A stretch of DNA of 64,000 nucleotides from SURF-25 sp040754255 (GCA_040754255.1 JBFMDA010000001.1:15904-79903), one strand, 5' to 3'. Shown: positions 51,059 through 59,393, numbered from the stretch's first letter. The notes: generated by a model not told the origin, from the letters alone. Numbers and translations are program-made.

Positions 51059-51874
51059 ATGTTAAATAGAATCGACGTATTGAAACTTTCTGCTATAGGC
51101 ATCCTTACTATAATTGCCTACATACCGACGCTTATCTGGATGTATGACCGCTGGACCGTAACAGATACTTATTACAGCCACGGATTTTTAGTACCCCTTA
51201 TCAGTGCATACATTGTCTGGGCAAAAAGAAAAGAGTTTAAGAACCTTGATGTTTGCGCCTCAAATAGCGGCTGGCTTTTTTTCTTGATCGGTATTTTAAT
51301 TCATTCCTTAAGCACACTTTTTAGAATATCGTCTATTTCTGGGTTTGCACTCCTATCAATTATACCCGGGATTATACTTTTGACTTTGGGGAAACAATAT
51401 TTGAAGAAGTTATTATTTCCAGTATTTTTCTTATCATTTATGATCCCCTTGCCTCAAGTTGCTATTGTAAATATAAGTTTCAGACTTAAATTACTTGCCG
51501 CTCAAATCTCGACTTTTGTCATTAACAACCTTGGCGTTCGCGCAGTCAGGGAGGGGAGTATAATCAGAACCGCACATGCACAACTTATGGTTGAAGACCC
51601 CTGCTCCGGGATACGATCGCTCATTGCGCTCATTGCGCTTGGCGCGCTTATGGCATATTTCAGTAACCTTTCAAAAATAAAAAAAACAATCCTTTTTATC
51701 TCTTCAATACCAATAGCTATTGCAACAAACATAATCCGCATTGTAGCCTTATCTCTGGCAAGTGAAATCTACGGGGAGAAATCAGCAACCGGACTATTCC
51801 ATGATACGATGGGGATTCTTGTGTTTGTGTTTGCGTTTCTGGGGCTCTTACTTGTAAATAAACTATTGGAATAG
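51059..51874 (+). CDS. Exosortase
   Basis: A membrane-embedded transpeptidase-like enzyme that cleaves PEP-CTERM tails and passes surface proteins on. The 271-residue protein has about eight membrane helices. The catalytic triad is intact: C182 in EDPCSGIRSL, R227 in ATNIIRIV and H248 in GLFHDTMG. RBS GAGGAG lies just before ATG 51059. It is followed after 10 bases by EpsI, the usual partner. The subtype (XrtA or another) is not certain; the substrates are the five PEP-CTERM genes just downstream. Confidence 0.95.
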   Translation: MLNRIDVLKLSAIGILTIIAYIPTLIWMYDRWTVTDTYYSHGFLVPLISAYIVWAKRKEFKNLDVCASNSGWLFFLIGILIHSLSTLFRISSISGFALLSIIPGIILLTLGKQYLKKLLFPVFFLSFMIPLPQVAIVNISFRLKLLAAQISTFVINNLGVRAVREGSIIRTAHAQLMVEDPCSGIRSLIALIALGALMAYFSNLSKIKKTILFISSIPIAIATNIIRIVALSLASEIYGEKSATGLFHDTMGILVFVFAFLGLLLVNKLLE

Positions 51875-51884
51875 GGGGCGTAGA

Positions 51885-52499
51885 ATGAACCTAAAGAATT
51901 TTATAATTGTACTACTCGTCCTTATTGCCGCTGCGGCTGTCACCAATAAGCAGATAAAATACAATCCCCAAGATGAACCGCAGGTATCTCTTTTCCCTTT
52001 GACTATAGGCGATTGGCAAGGAACGGATATTCCGCTATCTGACCGAGATTACAAGATACTTGAAACCAAGAACCTTTTTATCAGGGATTATAAGAATCTG
52101 AAAACAGGGGAATCCGTGAATTTTTATGTCATCTATTCGCAGGATAACAGAAAAGCGCTGCATCCGCCTGAAATATGCTATACAGGAGGAGGCGCAACAA
52201 TCACCAAGAAAACTGTTATCCCGCTCATAGGCTCTTTTAAAGCGAACCTGTTTACTATCGATTCAAAACAGTCAAGGCAAATGGTAGTGTATTGGTTTAA
52301 ATCTACCACATTAAATACGTACAGCTACTTACAACAGCAGCTTAAGGTCGTTGTCGACCATATACTCGGAAAGAAAACTTCCGGGGCAATGATAAGGATT
52401 TCGGCAGCAGTACATAATAACGACCCCGACTCTTCCTTACGTAACATCAAGTCTTTCGCCAGCCAAATTACCCCTTTTTTGGACACCTACGTTCCTTAG
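51885..52499 (+). CDS. EpsI family exosortase-associated protein
   Basis: A 204-residue protein with one N-terminal membrane helix (about 5-21) and a periplasmic EpsI/DUF3485-like domain: FPLTIGDWQGTDIPLSDRDYKIL, FYVIYSQDNRKALHPPEICYTGGG and VVYWFKSTTLNTYSYLQQQ. In many exosortases this domain is fused to the C-terminus; here it is separate. It closes the EPS/exosortase operon. Confidence 0.92.
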   Translation: MNLKNFIIVLLVLIAAAAVTNKQIKYNPQDEPQVSLFPLTIGDWQGTDIPLSDRDYKILETKNLFIRDYKNLKTGESVNFYVIYSQDNRKALHPPEICYTGGGATITKKTVIPLIGSFKANLFTIDSKQSRQMVVYWFKSTTLNTYSYLQQQLKVVVDHILGKKTSGAMIRISAAVHNNDPDSSLRNIKSFASQITPFLDTYVP

Positions 52500-52537
52500 A
52501 TTCCGCATAAGAAAGCGTTTTCTTTTTCAAACGCCGC

Positions 52538-52553
52538 GTTTACTTCCGTAAAC
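52538..52553. promoter_or_regulatory. Candidate activator palindrome upstream of the PEP-CTERM sigma-54 promoter
   Basis: GTTTAC-TTCC-GTAAAC, a perfect 6-bp inverted repeat with a 4-base spacer. It matches 27870-27885 in arms and spacer (CTCC/TTCC). Its end lies 121 bases before the -24 GG, 21 bases (two helical turns) less than the equivalent distance at the EPS promoter. A second inverted repeat GCGTTT/AAACGC lies just upstream (52515-52534). Confidence 0.65.
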
Positions 52554-52672
52554 ATTTCGAAAAAATCAAAGTTTTTGATAGGCGAAAAAACTATCTATGT
52601 AGATTTGTTTCCATAACACATTGGAATATAAACAGTTAAAATAGCGCTTATATTAGCGGACAATCTAGATTT

Positions 52673-52688
52673 TGGCACAGAAAATGCT
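52673..52688 (+). promoter_or_regulatory. Sigma-54 (-24/-12) promoter of the PEP-CTERM genes
   Basis: TGGCACAGAAAATGCT, with GG and GC 10 bases apart, close to TGGCAC-N5-TTGCW. Transcription would start near 52699, which rules out the TTG codon at 52698 as the start of the next gene and favours ATG 52719 or 52728. Confidence 0.82.
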
Positions 52689-52727
52689 TATTTATATTTG
52701 TTACTACTCGAATTTGAGATGAACATT

Positions 52728-53399
52728 ATGAATAAAAAAACGACCCTTTTAAGTCTTCTCTTCGCAGGCCTTTTGCTTTTAGCAATGCCTGCGCTATCCT
52801 ACGCAGGAGTAGGAGGCCCACACTTATGGCTTAGTACTGATCCTGCGCAGTTTGATGAGGGTGGAGCAGGTTATGTATATGATTCCTCCGACCCATGGAA
52901 AGCAGACAGCTATGTTCCTGAGCAAGTGCCTTTCACGATGTATCTCTACAATTCCCTCAATAACGGAAAATTTCCCGATGCACTGAACATCGGACTATTG
53001 GTTACTATCCATAACGGAGAGGCCGGCTCAGTCAATATCAAAGACGAGTTTGGCGTTACTACCACGCTTAGCGTTTTTAATCTCACTGACTTTGAAACAT
53101 ACTATGGCGGAGGCAACCACGGCGTATATGCTCCTCATGATGGGGTATTCGCGATTTATCATCCTTCATCTGTAATTAACCTTTCTTCGAACAGTACCGG
53201 AAAGAAGTATACATCGTTTGAAATTGAAGGTATTTCCTTTTCGCAGGTCCATTTTGACGCATTTTCGGATAACGGATATTATAACCCTGCATCGCACGAT
53301 GTCACCGATAGAACTAAAACCCCTGAACCTTCAACAATCGCACTTTTAGGCATAGGATTATTCGGATTATTCGGGGCCAGGAAAAAAAGGGGGAGGTAG
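52728..53399 (+). CDS. PEP-CTERM surface protein 1
   Basis: A 223-residue exported protein starting at ATG 52728 (or 52719). The signal peptide is TLLSLLFAGLLLLAMPALSYAG. The mature beta-rich part includes GGPHLWLSTDPAQFDEGG. The C-terminus is a complete exosortase signal: PEPSTIALLGIGLFGLFG followed by ARKKRGR. It is the first gene after the sigma-54 promoter and probably the main substrate of the exosortase. The function of the ectodomain is unknown. Confidence 0.9.
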   Translation: MNKKTTLLSLLFAGLLLLAMPALSYAGVGGPHLWLSTDPAQFDEGGAGYVYDSSDPWKADSYVPEQVPFTMYLYNSLNNGKFPDALNIGLLVTIHNGEAGSVNIKDEFGVTTTLSVFNLTDFETYYGGGNHGVYAPHDGVFAIYHPSSVINLSSNSTGKKYTSFEIEGISFSQVHFDAFSDNGYYNPASHDVTDRTKTPEPSTIALLGIGLFGLFGARKKRGR

Positions 53400-53401
53400 T
53401 A

Positions 53402-53659
53402 ATGTTCAGAATTAAGTTACTGGTATTATTAGTCCCTTTAGTGTTATTGACCGGCTGCCTTGGCGGTAGTGGAGGCGGGGGAGGAAGTTCCGCAGGTAGC
53501 TCGAGCTCGCCTAGCTATTTTGCAAGCAGCGATTCTGACAGCTATTCAAGTTTTTCTGCCTCACTACCGACATATCACAATCCTGAGCCTAGCAGCTTAG
53601 CCCTACTTGGGGTAGGCCTTGCCGGGTTAATGATGTCAAAGAGAAAAAAGAAAAAATGA
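53402..53659 (+). CDS. Small lipoprotein carrying a PEP-CTERM signal
   Basis: An 85-residue protein with both a lipobox (V-L-L-T-G-C at about 14-19) and a C-terminal PEP-CTERM tail (PEPSSLALLGVGLAGLMM, then SKRKKKK). Between them is a linker of Gly and Ser (about 20-55). Acylation and exosortase cleavage on the same small chain would be unusual. The start is ATG 53402, 2 bases after the previous stop; the end overlaps the next gene by 4 bases. Confidence 0.82.
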   Translation: MFRIKLLVLLVPLVLLTGCLGGSGGGGGSSAGSSSSPSYFASSDSDSYSSFSASLPTYHNPEPSSLALLGVGLAGLMMSKRKKKK

Positions 53660-54270
53660 GAAGCTTAATACTTGCGCTTATTATCATCACCTGTACCTTC
53701 GCATCCGCACACGCAACAACGTACACTTTTACCCCGTCTCCGGTTGACCTTTCTGACCTTGCCCACCAATATTATTATACCTGGGGAATAACCTGGTCAA
53801 TCCCGGCGGGTGAAAAAATTACAGAAGCAACGCTGACATATTACAACATTTACGACTGGACCAGAGAAACTAATGACAGGTTATACACCCATCTTCTGGA
53901 TAATCCTTTGACCGGCTCAAGAAGCTATTGGGATAATGAAGGCGGCGGAGATAATTTCTCCGGCCAGGGTTATTTGGTCGGCAACTGGACCGACCCTAAT
54001 GGCGGCTCTCCAACCAATTTCAATCTTACCTATACCTTCAGCTCACTTGGTTTAATTGATGAATTAACCTTGTTTGCGAATACCCCTTATAATGCAACGC
54101 GCGCAAATTTTGGGTTCGGTATTGACCCGGATTGTCACTATTATAACGCCAACGTAACTTTCAGCATCACTACTGCACCCATTCCAGAGCCCGCTTCGCT
54201 GTCACTTTTTGGATTAGGAGTGTTAGGATTATTAACGCTGGGTAGAGGAAAAAAGAGGGAGGAAAAATAA
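53656..54270 (+). CDS. PEP-CTERM surface protein 3
   Basis: A 204-residue exported protein. Signal peptide ILALIIITCTFASAHA; beta-sandwich-like ectodomain (YTFTPSPVDLSDLAHQYYYTW ... NLTYTFSSLGLIDELTLF); C-terminal PEPASLSLFGLGVLGLLTL followed by GRGKKREEK. Translationally coupled to the small lipoprotein. Function unknown. Confidence 0.87.
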   Translation: MRSLILALIIITCTFASAHATTYTFTPSPVDLSDLAHQYYYTWGITWSIPAGEKITEATLTYYNIYDWTRETNDRLYTHLLDNPLTGSRSYWDNEGGGDNFSGQGYLVGNWTDPNGGSPTNFNLTYTFSSLGLIDELTLFANTPYNATRANFGFGIDPDCHYYNANVTFSITTAPIPEPASLSLFGLGVLGLLTLGRGKKREEK

Positions 54271-54275
54271 CAACT

Positions 54276-55334
54276 ATGAGAAAAACATCTAACTTTATCT
54301 CGCTTTTAATCGTAGCGGTATTGATACTCACCTTCAGCGAAAAGGCTTGGGCTGTTTCTTTTTCTGTGGAACGCGGAGCAACCGGAACAGAAGAGAGTGC
54401 CCTAGAAGCCTCATACGGAACAGGGACCGTTCCGAACAATGTCTATAACTCTGACCTTTCCGGAACTAATACTGTAGGCTCATCCGGCCAAGACACCGGC
54501 ACTTCAGGTACTCAAGGCTTTGGCGGATTCCGCCCCGGCCAGGATATTGATGCCATTTTCTTTGGCAATCCCATTGCGCCAGAATCAATTAGTAAATACT
54601 TCTTCTCTCTCGATTACGGGGCAGGATATTACACCGGGCCTTATCCTTCAGGGTCCGGGACAGAAGCTGCCCAGGGAACAGGGACTGCACCCAGTAATGT
54701 ATATATGTCCACAGGGGATGGAACGAATGTTAATCCCTATCCCTATTCTGGGCCTGATTTAGGCATAGAGCCATATACGGGTAGTAATCTTGACGCTTTT
54801 AACCTGGAAGATTTTACCTCGCCCAATTCATATCCCCTTTATTTTTCCCTTGATCTTAATGAAGCGACGGATATTGATTTTGACGAAGATGGAACGAGCG
54901 ACATAACAGTAGGCGGAGGGGATATTTTAATAAGTAACGGCAACGGAATATTCTCAACCTTCCTCACATCAGCAGGTTTAGGCTTATCTGAATCGGATAA
55001 TCTAGATGCGCTCGCCCGTCTTTCTGACGGAAGTTGGCTATTTTCGGTAGATTATGGCTCTTATGGGCTTGAAGGAAGCGCTGTGTTCGCTGCTGCAGGA
55101 ACAGGACGTAGGCCGGCAAATATCTATCGGTCTTTTGGTGATGGCTCCAACTCACTATGGCTTTCCAGCGAAGCGCTTGGGCTTCCTTCAGGGCGTGAAA
55201 CAGAAGGAGGCTGGGGGCCAAACCTTGACGCTTTTGATATTGCAGCAACTGCAGCCGCAATACCCGAGCCAACTACTATGTCACTCTTAGGATTTGGTTT
55301 GTTAGGATTATTGGGCTTAAGAAAAAAGAAATAA
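54276..55334 (+). CDS. PEP-CTERM surface protein 4 with internal repeats
   Basis: A 352-residue exported protein. Signal peptide FISLLIVAVLILTFSEKAWA. The ectodomain has about three copies of a unit with GTGT-x-P-x-NVY, a DGTN-like turn, an LDAF-like motif and YFSLD, near residues 48, 135 and 270. The middle has DFDEDGTSDITVGGGD, an Asp-rich, possibly calcium-binding segment. The tail is PEPTTMSLLGFGLLGLLGL with RKKK. It follows the preceding gene by 5 bases. Confidence 0.87.
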   Translation: MRKTSNFISLLIVAVLILTFSEKAWAVSFSVERGATGTEESALEASYGTGTVPNNVYNSDLSGTNTVGSSGQDTGTSGTQGFGGFRPGQDIDAIFFGNPIAPESISKYFFSLDYGAGYYTGPYPSGSGTEAAQGTGTAPSNVYMSTGDGTNVNPYPYSGPDLGIEPYTGSNLDAFNLEDFTSPNSYPLYFSLDLNEATDIDFDEDGTSDITVGGGDILISNGNGIFSTFLTSAGLGLSESDNLDALARLSDGSWLFSVDYGSYGLEGSAVFAAAGTGRRPANIYRSFGDGSNSLWLSSEALGLPSGRETEGGWGPNLDAFDIAATAAAIPEPTTMSLLGFGLLGLLGLRKKK

Positions 55335-55335
55335 C

Positions 55336-55380
55336 GCTCAATACGCTATACGCAATACGCTATACGCGATATTAACGCGA
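55336..55380 (+). repeat. CGCTATACGCAATACG repeat
   Basis: Four units after the fourth PEP-CTERM gene. This is the first copy of the family since 32685, because the AT-rich EPS block carries none. Confidence 0.85.
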
Positions 55381-55440
55381 ACAAAGCCACGGACGCGATA
55401 ATATATAAGAATACTTAAAGAGAGGGGAGGTGAAAAAACA

Positions 55441-56049
55441 ATGAAGAAAATATTGCTTACAACTTTGATAACATTATTTATTATGGGTTTTGCATCGACA
55501 GCAAAAGCAGTTACATTAGATCCGGGGGGAGTAGTAACTTCTCTTGGAGTTCTGACTCCTTCGGGATCACTAGTTACTTCTTTGCTTGGTCAATCATTTA
55601 TCGGTAAAGACATAGATGGTGTCTCGTTTTTCTCCGGTACGCTTGACCAGTATGTGTATAAAAATAAAACTGGTTTGCTTTTCGTCTATCAAGTTCATAG
55701 CGATAATATCTATCCAGACCATATTCAGACATTATCAACTACCGGTTTTAGCGGGTTTGCGGCCGGAGTAGATATTGATATCTTGGCTGGAAAGACAATT
55801 TCAAGAAGTTCATCAGGCGGGACTATCACTTTTAACTTCTTGGACATTGCGGATAATACTACTTCTCCGTATTATTGGATTCAAACAGATGCGAGATATT
55901 TGCGTTGGGGTGGTACCAATTTGATAGATGGCGGCACTGCTAACTTAAAAACCTATGCTCCCGGACCAGGTGTCCCAGAGCCTACAACTATGCTGTTGTT
56001 CGGAATGGGTGTTTTAGGATTGATTGGTTTAGGAAGAAAGAAAGCCTAG
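55441..56049 (+). CDS. PEP-CTERM surface protein 5
   Basis: A 202-residue exported protein with signal peptide LLTTLITLFIMGFASTAKA and tail PEPTTMLLFGMGVLGLIGL followed by GRKKA. The ectodomain is beta-rich (GVSFFSGTLDQYVYKNKTGLLFVYQVHSD). RBS GAGGGGAGG lies upstream of ATG 55441. It is separated from the other four by a repeat and may have its own promoter; a TATATAAG-like -10 lies near 55401. A terminator follows. Confidence 0.87.
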   Translation: MKKILLTTLITLFIMGFASTAKAVTLDPGGVVTSLGVLTPSGSLVTSLLGQSFIGKDIDGVSFFSGTLDQYVYKNKTGLLFVYQVHSDNIYPDHIQTLSTTGFSGFAAGVDIDILAGKTISRSSSGGTITFNFLDIADNTTSPYYWIQTDARYLRWGGTNLIDGGTANLKTYAPGPGVPEPTTMLLFGMGVLGLIGLGRKKA

Positions 56050-56110
56050 GCTTCTCTTCCTGAAATTATCCTGAGATGCCCCCTAGTGGTGCATTTTCGA
56101 AAGTGCAGAC

Positions 56111-56154
56111 AAAAAAGGGGGGGCGGATCCAAAAGATTTTGCCCCCTTTTTTTT
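56111..56154 (+). terminator. Rho-independent terminator after the PEP-CTERM genes
   Basis: AAAAAAGGGGGGGC and GCCCCCTTTTTTTT pair, with a 17-base loop and T-run. An adjacent GTGCATTTTCGAAAGTGC hairpin lies at 56089-56106. Confidence 0.85.
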
Positions 56155-56159
56155 ACAAC

Positions 56160-56320
56160 TGAAAATGCACAACGCGATACGCAATACTCTATACGATAAA
56201 AGGTTAAGGTTGAGGCTGAGGCTAAGGCTAAGAGATGCCAGAAGAAGCCTAAGGTCAAGGTTTAGGTTGAGGCCAAGAGAGGCTAAGGTTGAGGTTAAGG
56301 TAGTAAGTAGCTAAAGACTT
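56160..56320. repeat. Mixed repeats (GCGATACG and GGCTAAGG families)
   Basis: CAACGCGATACGCAATACTC is followed by a long run of GGTTAAGGTTGAGG, GAGGCTAAGGC, AAGCCTAAGGTCAAGG and GGCCAAGAGAGGC words. In reverse complement these are the CCTAAGCCTAAACC family. The 387-base gap 56050-56436 contains this, the terminator and the promoter below. Confidence 0.8.
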
Positions 56321-56356
56321 AGGCCAATAACCTGTAATTATTTCAGGTATTTTGCC

Positions 56357-56384
56357 TTGACAAACAACAATCGCGTGCTATACT
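56357..56384 (+). promoter_or_regulatory. Sigma-70-type promoter
   Basis: TTGACA at 56357-56362, a 16-base spacer, and TATACT at 56379-56384. The start of transcription would be near 56391, about 45 bases before the next ATG. Confidence 0.8.
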
Positions 56385-56436
56385 TAAGCATTGTTGTGTT
56401 TACAAAAATAAACATTCCAAGAACCCCCACAAATTA

Positions 56437-57318
56437 ATGAGTTTACAGATTTCTAGCCTGGCAACAACCAAAAAAGCCTTCAAGGAAAGCTGGCTTGCAC
56501 TCAAGAACAATCGTGTTATCTTTATCCCTTTTTTAATCTTCGCGATTGTTGACCTAATAAGCCTCTTCGTCCTGTTTCTTGCCCCGCGCATGCCTTTACG
56601 GCTTGCGCTCGGCCCCATAATCAGGACTATCTGGAACGAAACGTTCCTTCATTACCCGGCTAACTTCATACTCCTGCAAAAACTTTCATTCCTCTCAAGG
56701 CTGGCCTTATCCGTCCTCATAGGCTCACTGCTCACCGGTATGGCAGTATCCATTATCCAAAGCACCTTTTACAAAAGGCCGGTTGAGCTGAAAAAATCTT
56801 TCGTAAGCGCGCTCAAAATATACTTCTCACTTTTTTTGGTTACCCTTATCGTAACCGGGCTGTTTTATTTCACGGGGAAAGCGATGTCCTTTGTCCTTGC
56901 CAAATATTTCAGCCGGCACGCCAGGCTTTTGTTCATAGGCGCGCGAGTGTGGTTCGGCCCGATTTCCATGGCGCTCAATTTCCTGGTTGCGCTCTTCATA
57001 CAATCATGCTTCGTCTATGCAATACCCGTCTTAATAATCGAGAAGATGAAGTTTAAAAAGGCTATCGCACGGTCATTTGTATTGCTGAAAAAATTGTTCA
57101 TACCCACTATCCTTTTAATCGGCCTGCCCATGCTTCTGTATATACCTATCATCGTGATGGAGTATAATACGGTCTTCTTAATCGAGAAATTCATCCCCGA
57201 AATAATCCTGGTAATATTAATGATAGGTATTATTATCAATTCCTTAGTCATAGACCCGCTTATTACCGCGGCAACCACGCTGTTGTATCTTAAAAAAAAG
57301 GAAGAAGGCCAACTGTAA
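56437..57318 (+). CDS. Polytopic membrane protein of unknown function
   Basis: A 293-residue protein with about six membrane helices. It begins ATTKKAFKESWLALKNNRVIFIPFLIF, a pattern seen in DUF-type membrane proteins with a glycerophosphoryl-like membrane domain. A conserved LIIEKMKFKKAIARSFVLLKK lies before the last helices. No catalytic motif is visible. A TPR lipoprotein gene follows 6 bases downstream. Confidence 0.7.
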   Translation: MSLQISSLATTKKAFKESWLALKNNRVIFIPFLIFAIVDLISLFVLFLAPRMPLRLALGPIIRTIWNETFLHYPANFILLQKLSFLSRLALSVLIGSLLTGMAVSIIQSTFYKRPVELKKSFVSALKIYFSLFLVTLIVTGLFYFTGKAMSFVLAKYFSRHARLLFIGARVWFGPISMALNFLVALFIQSCFVYAIPVLIIEKMKFKKAIARSFVLLKKLFIPTILLIGLPMLLYIPIIVMEYNTVFLIEKFIPEIILVILMIGIIINSLVIDPLITAATTLLYLKKKEEGQL

Positions 57319-57324
57319 CGACCT

Positions 57325-58164
57325 ATGAAGAAAACACTGCTTTTATTGCTTGCATTAGTATTCATTACCGGCTGCGCTGATGACCAATATGCGATTGAAA
57401 GGCGCTACTGGTTCCTGAAGAAACAGGCAGAGAAAATACTCAACAACCCCGAAGCCTCCCCGCCGAGAGAACTTGAAACCATCGTTGCCAACCACTATCG
57501 CTTTATAAAGAAATACCCGAATAACATTCTCTCACTCAGGGCTAATTTTGATATCGCTTCTTTATATACCGTCAAAAAAGAATTTGAAAAGGCAAGAGAG
57601 CACCTTAACGCAATGCGCCCCCAATACGGCACAAACCCTGCAATCAGCGCTGATATCACTACTGCAATCGGCTCTACCTATGAAATAGAAGAGAAGTGGC
57701 CTCAGGCGCTTGAGCAGTATAATAAGGTAATCAAGGAATATCCTTTAACGCCCACCGGATTTTCAATGCCGGTATATATTGCGAAATATTACGAACGGAC
57801 CTATCAGCCTGACCGGGCGATTGCAGTCTACCATCAGGCAATCGGGCATTATCAGGGGCTGATTGACAAACACCCCGGCACCCCCGTTGCCCTGAACGCC
57901 GGCCTTATGATTGCCGATTGCTACGGCAGCCTGGCTGACTGGTCAAATGCCGCAAAAACCCTGGAAGGCATACTTAATGATTACAAAGATAAAGTAAACC
58001 TTGACGCCCTCATGATGAACACGGCATTATTATACCTTGGCCAGCTAAAAGACGAATTCAGGGCAAAGGAATTACTGCAAACCTTGATTAAAGATTATCC
58101 CAAGAGCAGGTACTCGGGCACTGCCAAGGCAATATTAAAAAAATTGTCAAAACCACAGGAATAG
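57325..58164 (+). CDS. TPR-repeat lipoprotein
   Basis: A 279-residue lipoprotein. The lipobox is I-T-G-C at about 14-17. Five or six tetratricopeptide-like repeats fill the rest (HYRFIKKYPNNILSLRANFDIASLY, QALEQYNKVIKEYPLTP, DRAIAVYHQAIGHYQGLIDKHPG, LLQTLIKDYPKSRYSGTAKAILKKL), like BamD/CpoB-type periplasmic scaffolds. Partners are unknown. It sits 17 bases before the kinase gene, so it may belong to the same transcript. Confidence 0.83.
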   Translation: MKKTLLLLLALVFITGCADDQYAIERRYWFLKKQAEKILNNPEASPPRELETIVANHYRFIKKYPNNILSLRANFDIASLYTVKKEFEKAREHLNAMRPQYGTNPAISADITTAIGSTYEIEEKWPQALEQYNKVIKEYPLTPTGFSMPVYIAKYYERTYQPDRAIAVYHQAIGHYQGLIDKHPGTPVALNAGLMIADCYGSLADWSNAAKTLEGILNDYKDKVNLDALMMNTALLYLGQLKDEFRAKELLQTLIKDYPKSRYSGTAKAILKKLSKPQE

Positions 58165-58181
58165 AACGTAACGAGGTAAAA

Positions 58182-59393
58182 ATGATTGAGACCTTCCTGA
58201 ACAAAACCGAAAACAAAAAAGGCTCGGTAACCAGCTTCCTGCAGGATATCCTTAAAGAGATAATGTCTATTGTGGGGGCTGAATCAGGTTCCCTGTTCCT
58301 CTTTGACGCAAATACAAAAGAACTGATACTTGATGCATTTTATAACTCGGAAGAGCTCGGTATCAAAGAGCTCAAGACAAAGCTTGGCGAGGGGATCGCC
58401 GGCCAGGTAGCCAACATTAAAAAGCCGGTCCTGGTCAAAGATATCGACACTGATGTCCGGTTCCAGCGCAACGGCTACAAGCATTACCGCACCAAGTCAT
58501 TTATGTCTGTACCGCTTTTCGGCCCGCACGGGTTAATCGGCCTGATGAACATCGCCGATAAATCTACGGGCGAGTCCTTTAATGAAAAGGATCTCGAATG
58601 CGCAAGTGCTCTGTGTAGGTATGCCTGCGTAATAGCCGATAGCCTGCAGCAGTTTGAGAAGCTTAAAAAGGAACGCGAGGAACTCAGCGAGCACAAAAGG
58701 CTGCTTGAAAAATACGCCTCCGTGGGTAAGCTTGCCGCAGGGGTCGTGCATGAAGTAAACAACCCGCTTGACGGCATTATCCGTTACACCAATATCCTGC
58801 TTAATCATATCAATAACGACTCGATCGCCAAAGAATACCTGCTTGAAATCAAAAAGGGCCTCAACAGGATTGCCCGCACTACCCGGTCGCTCCTTGAGTT
58901 TTCGCACCAGGTCAATTCCGGCACCCCTAAGACAAAGAACTACACCGACCTTCATGAATTAATCAACGAGTCGGTTGACGTCTTCAAGAACAGGATCCAG
59001 GTCAGCAACATAGAGATAAAAAAATATTTCTCTAGCGAGCTGCCGAGGATAGCCGATTTTGGCCTTACGCATGTGTGCATCAATATGATAAAAAATGCCA
59101 TTGACGCGATGCCTGAAGGCGGGACCCTCGAAATTGCCACTGCCTTACGGAACGATTCCGTGCTCGTAAGTTTTAAGGACACGGGGACAGGCATAGCGGA
59201 AGAAATCAAGAAGGATATTTTTGAACCGTTTTTTACCACCAAAAGCATAGAAAAAGGGACGGGCCTGGGCCTTTCCATCTGCCTGGAAATAATTAACAAA
59301 TACGACGGCAACATTCATGTGGAAAGCGAATCCCCTAAGGGCACGGTTTTTACGCTCATGATCCCCAAAGTACACCTTGAAAATGCGCAATAA
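58182..59393 (+). CDS. Cytoplasmic GAF-domain histidine kinase (PrsK-like)
   Basis: A 403-residue kinase without membrane helices. The GAF domain spans about 15-165 (ESGSLFLFDANTKELILDAFY, MSVPLFGPHGLIGLMNIADK). A short coiled coil leads to the H-box with phosphorylation site H190 in HEVNNPLDGIIRY. The catalytic domain has HVCINMIKNAIDAMPEGG (N box), FKDTGTGI (G1) and GTGLGLSICLEII (G2). Its gene overlaps the sigma-54 response regulator. GAF-kinase plus NtrC-type regulator near an exosortase locus is the PrsK/PrsR arrangement, though PrsK proteins normally have membrane helices. Confidence 0.88.
   Translation: MIETFLNKTENKKGSVTSFLQDILKEIMSIVGAESGSLFLFDANTKELILDAFYNSEELGIKELKTKLGEGIAGQVANIKKPVLVKDIDTDVRFQRNGYKHYRTKSFMSVPLFGPHGLIGLMNIADKSTGESFNEKDLECASALCRYACVIADSLQQFEKLKKEREELSEHKRLLEKYASVGKLAAGVVHEVNNPLDGIIRYTNILLNHINNDSIAKEYLLEIKKGLNRIARTTRSLLEFSHQVNSGTPKTKNYTDLHELINESVDVFKNRIQVSNIEIKKYFSSELPRIADFGLTHVCINMIKNAIDAMPEGGTLEIATALRNDSVLVSFKDTGTGIAEEIKKDIFEPFFTTKSIEKGTGLGLSICLEIINKYDGNIHVESESPKGTVFTLMIPKVHLENAQ

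Noticed and set aside
52698..52727. TTG start at 52698 for the first PEP-CTERM protein
   Set aside because: The sigma-54 promoter places the RNA start at about 52699, so that codon would not be in the transcript; ATG 52728 also gives a cleaner signal peptide.
58182..59393. Assigning the kinase firmly as PrsK
   Set aside because: PrsK proteins usually have an N-terminal membrane region; this kinase has only a GAF domain, so only PrsK-like is justified.
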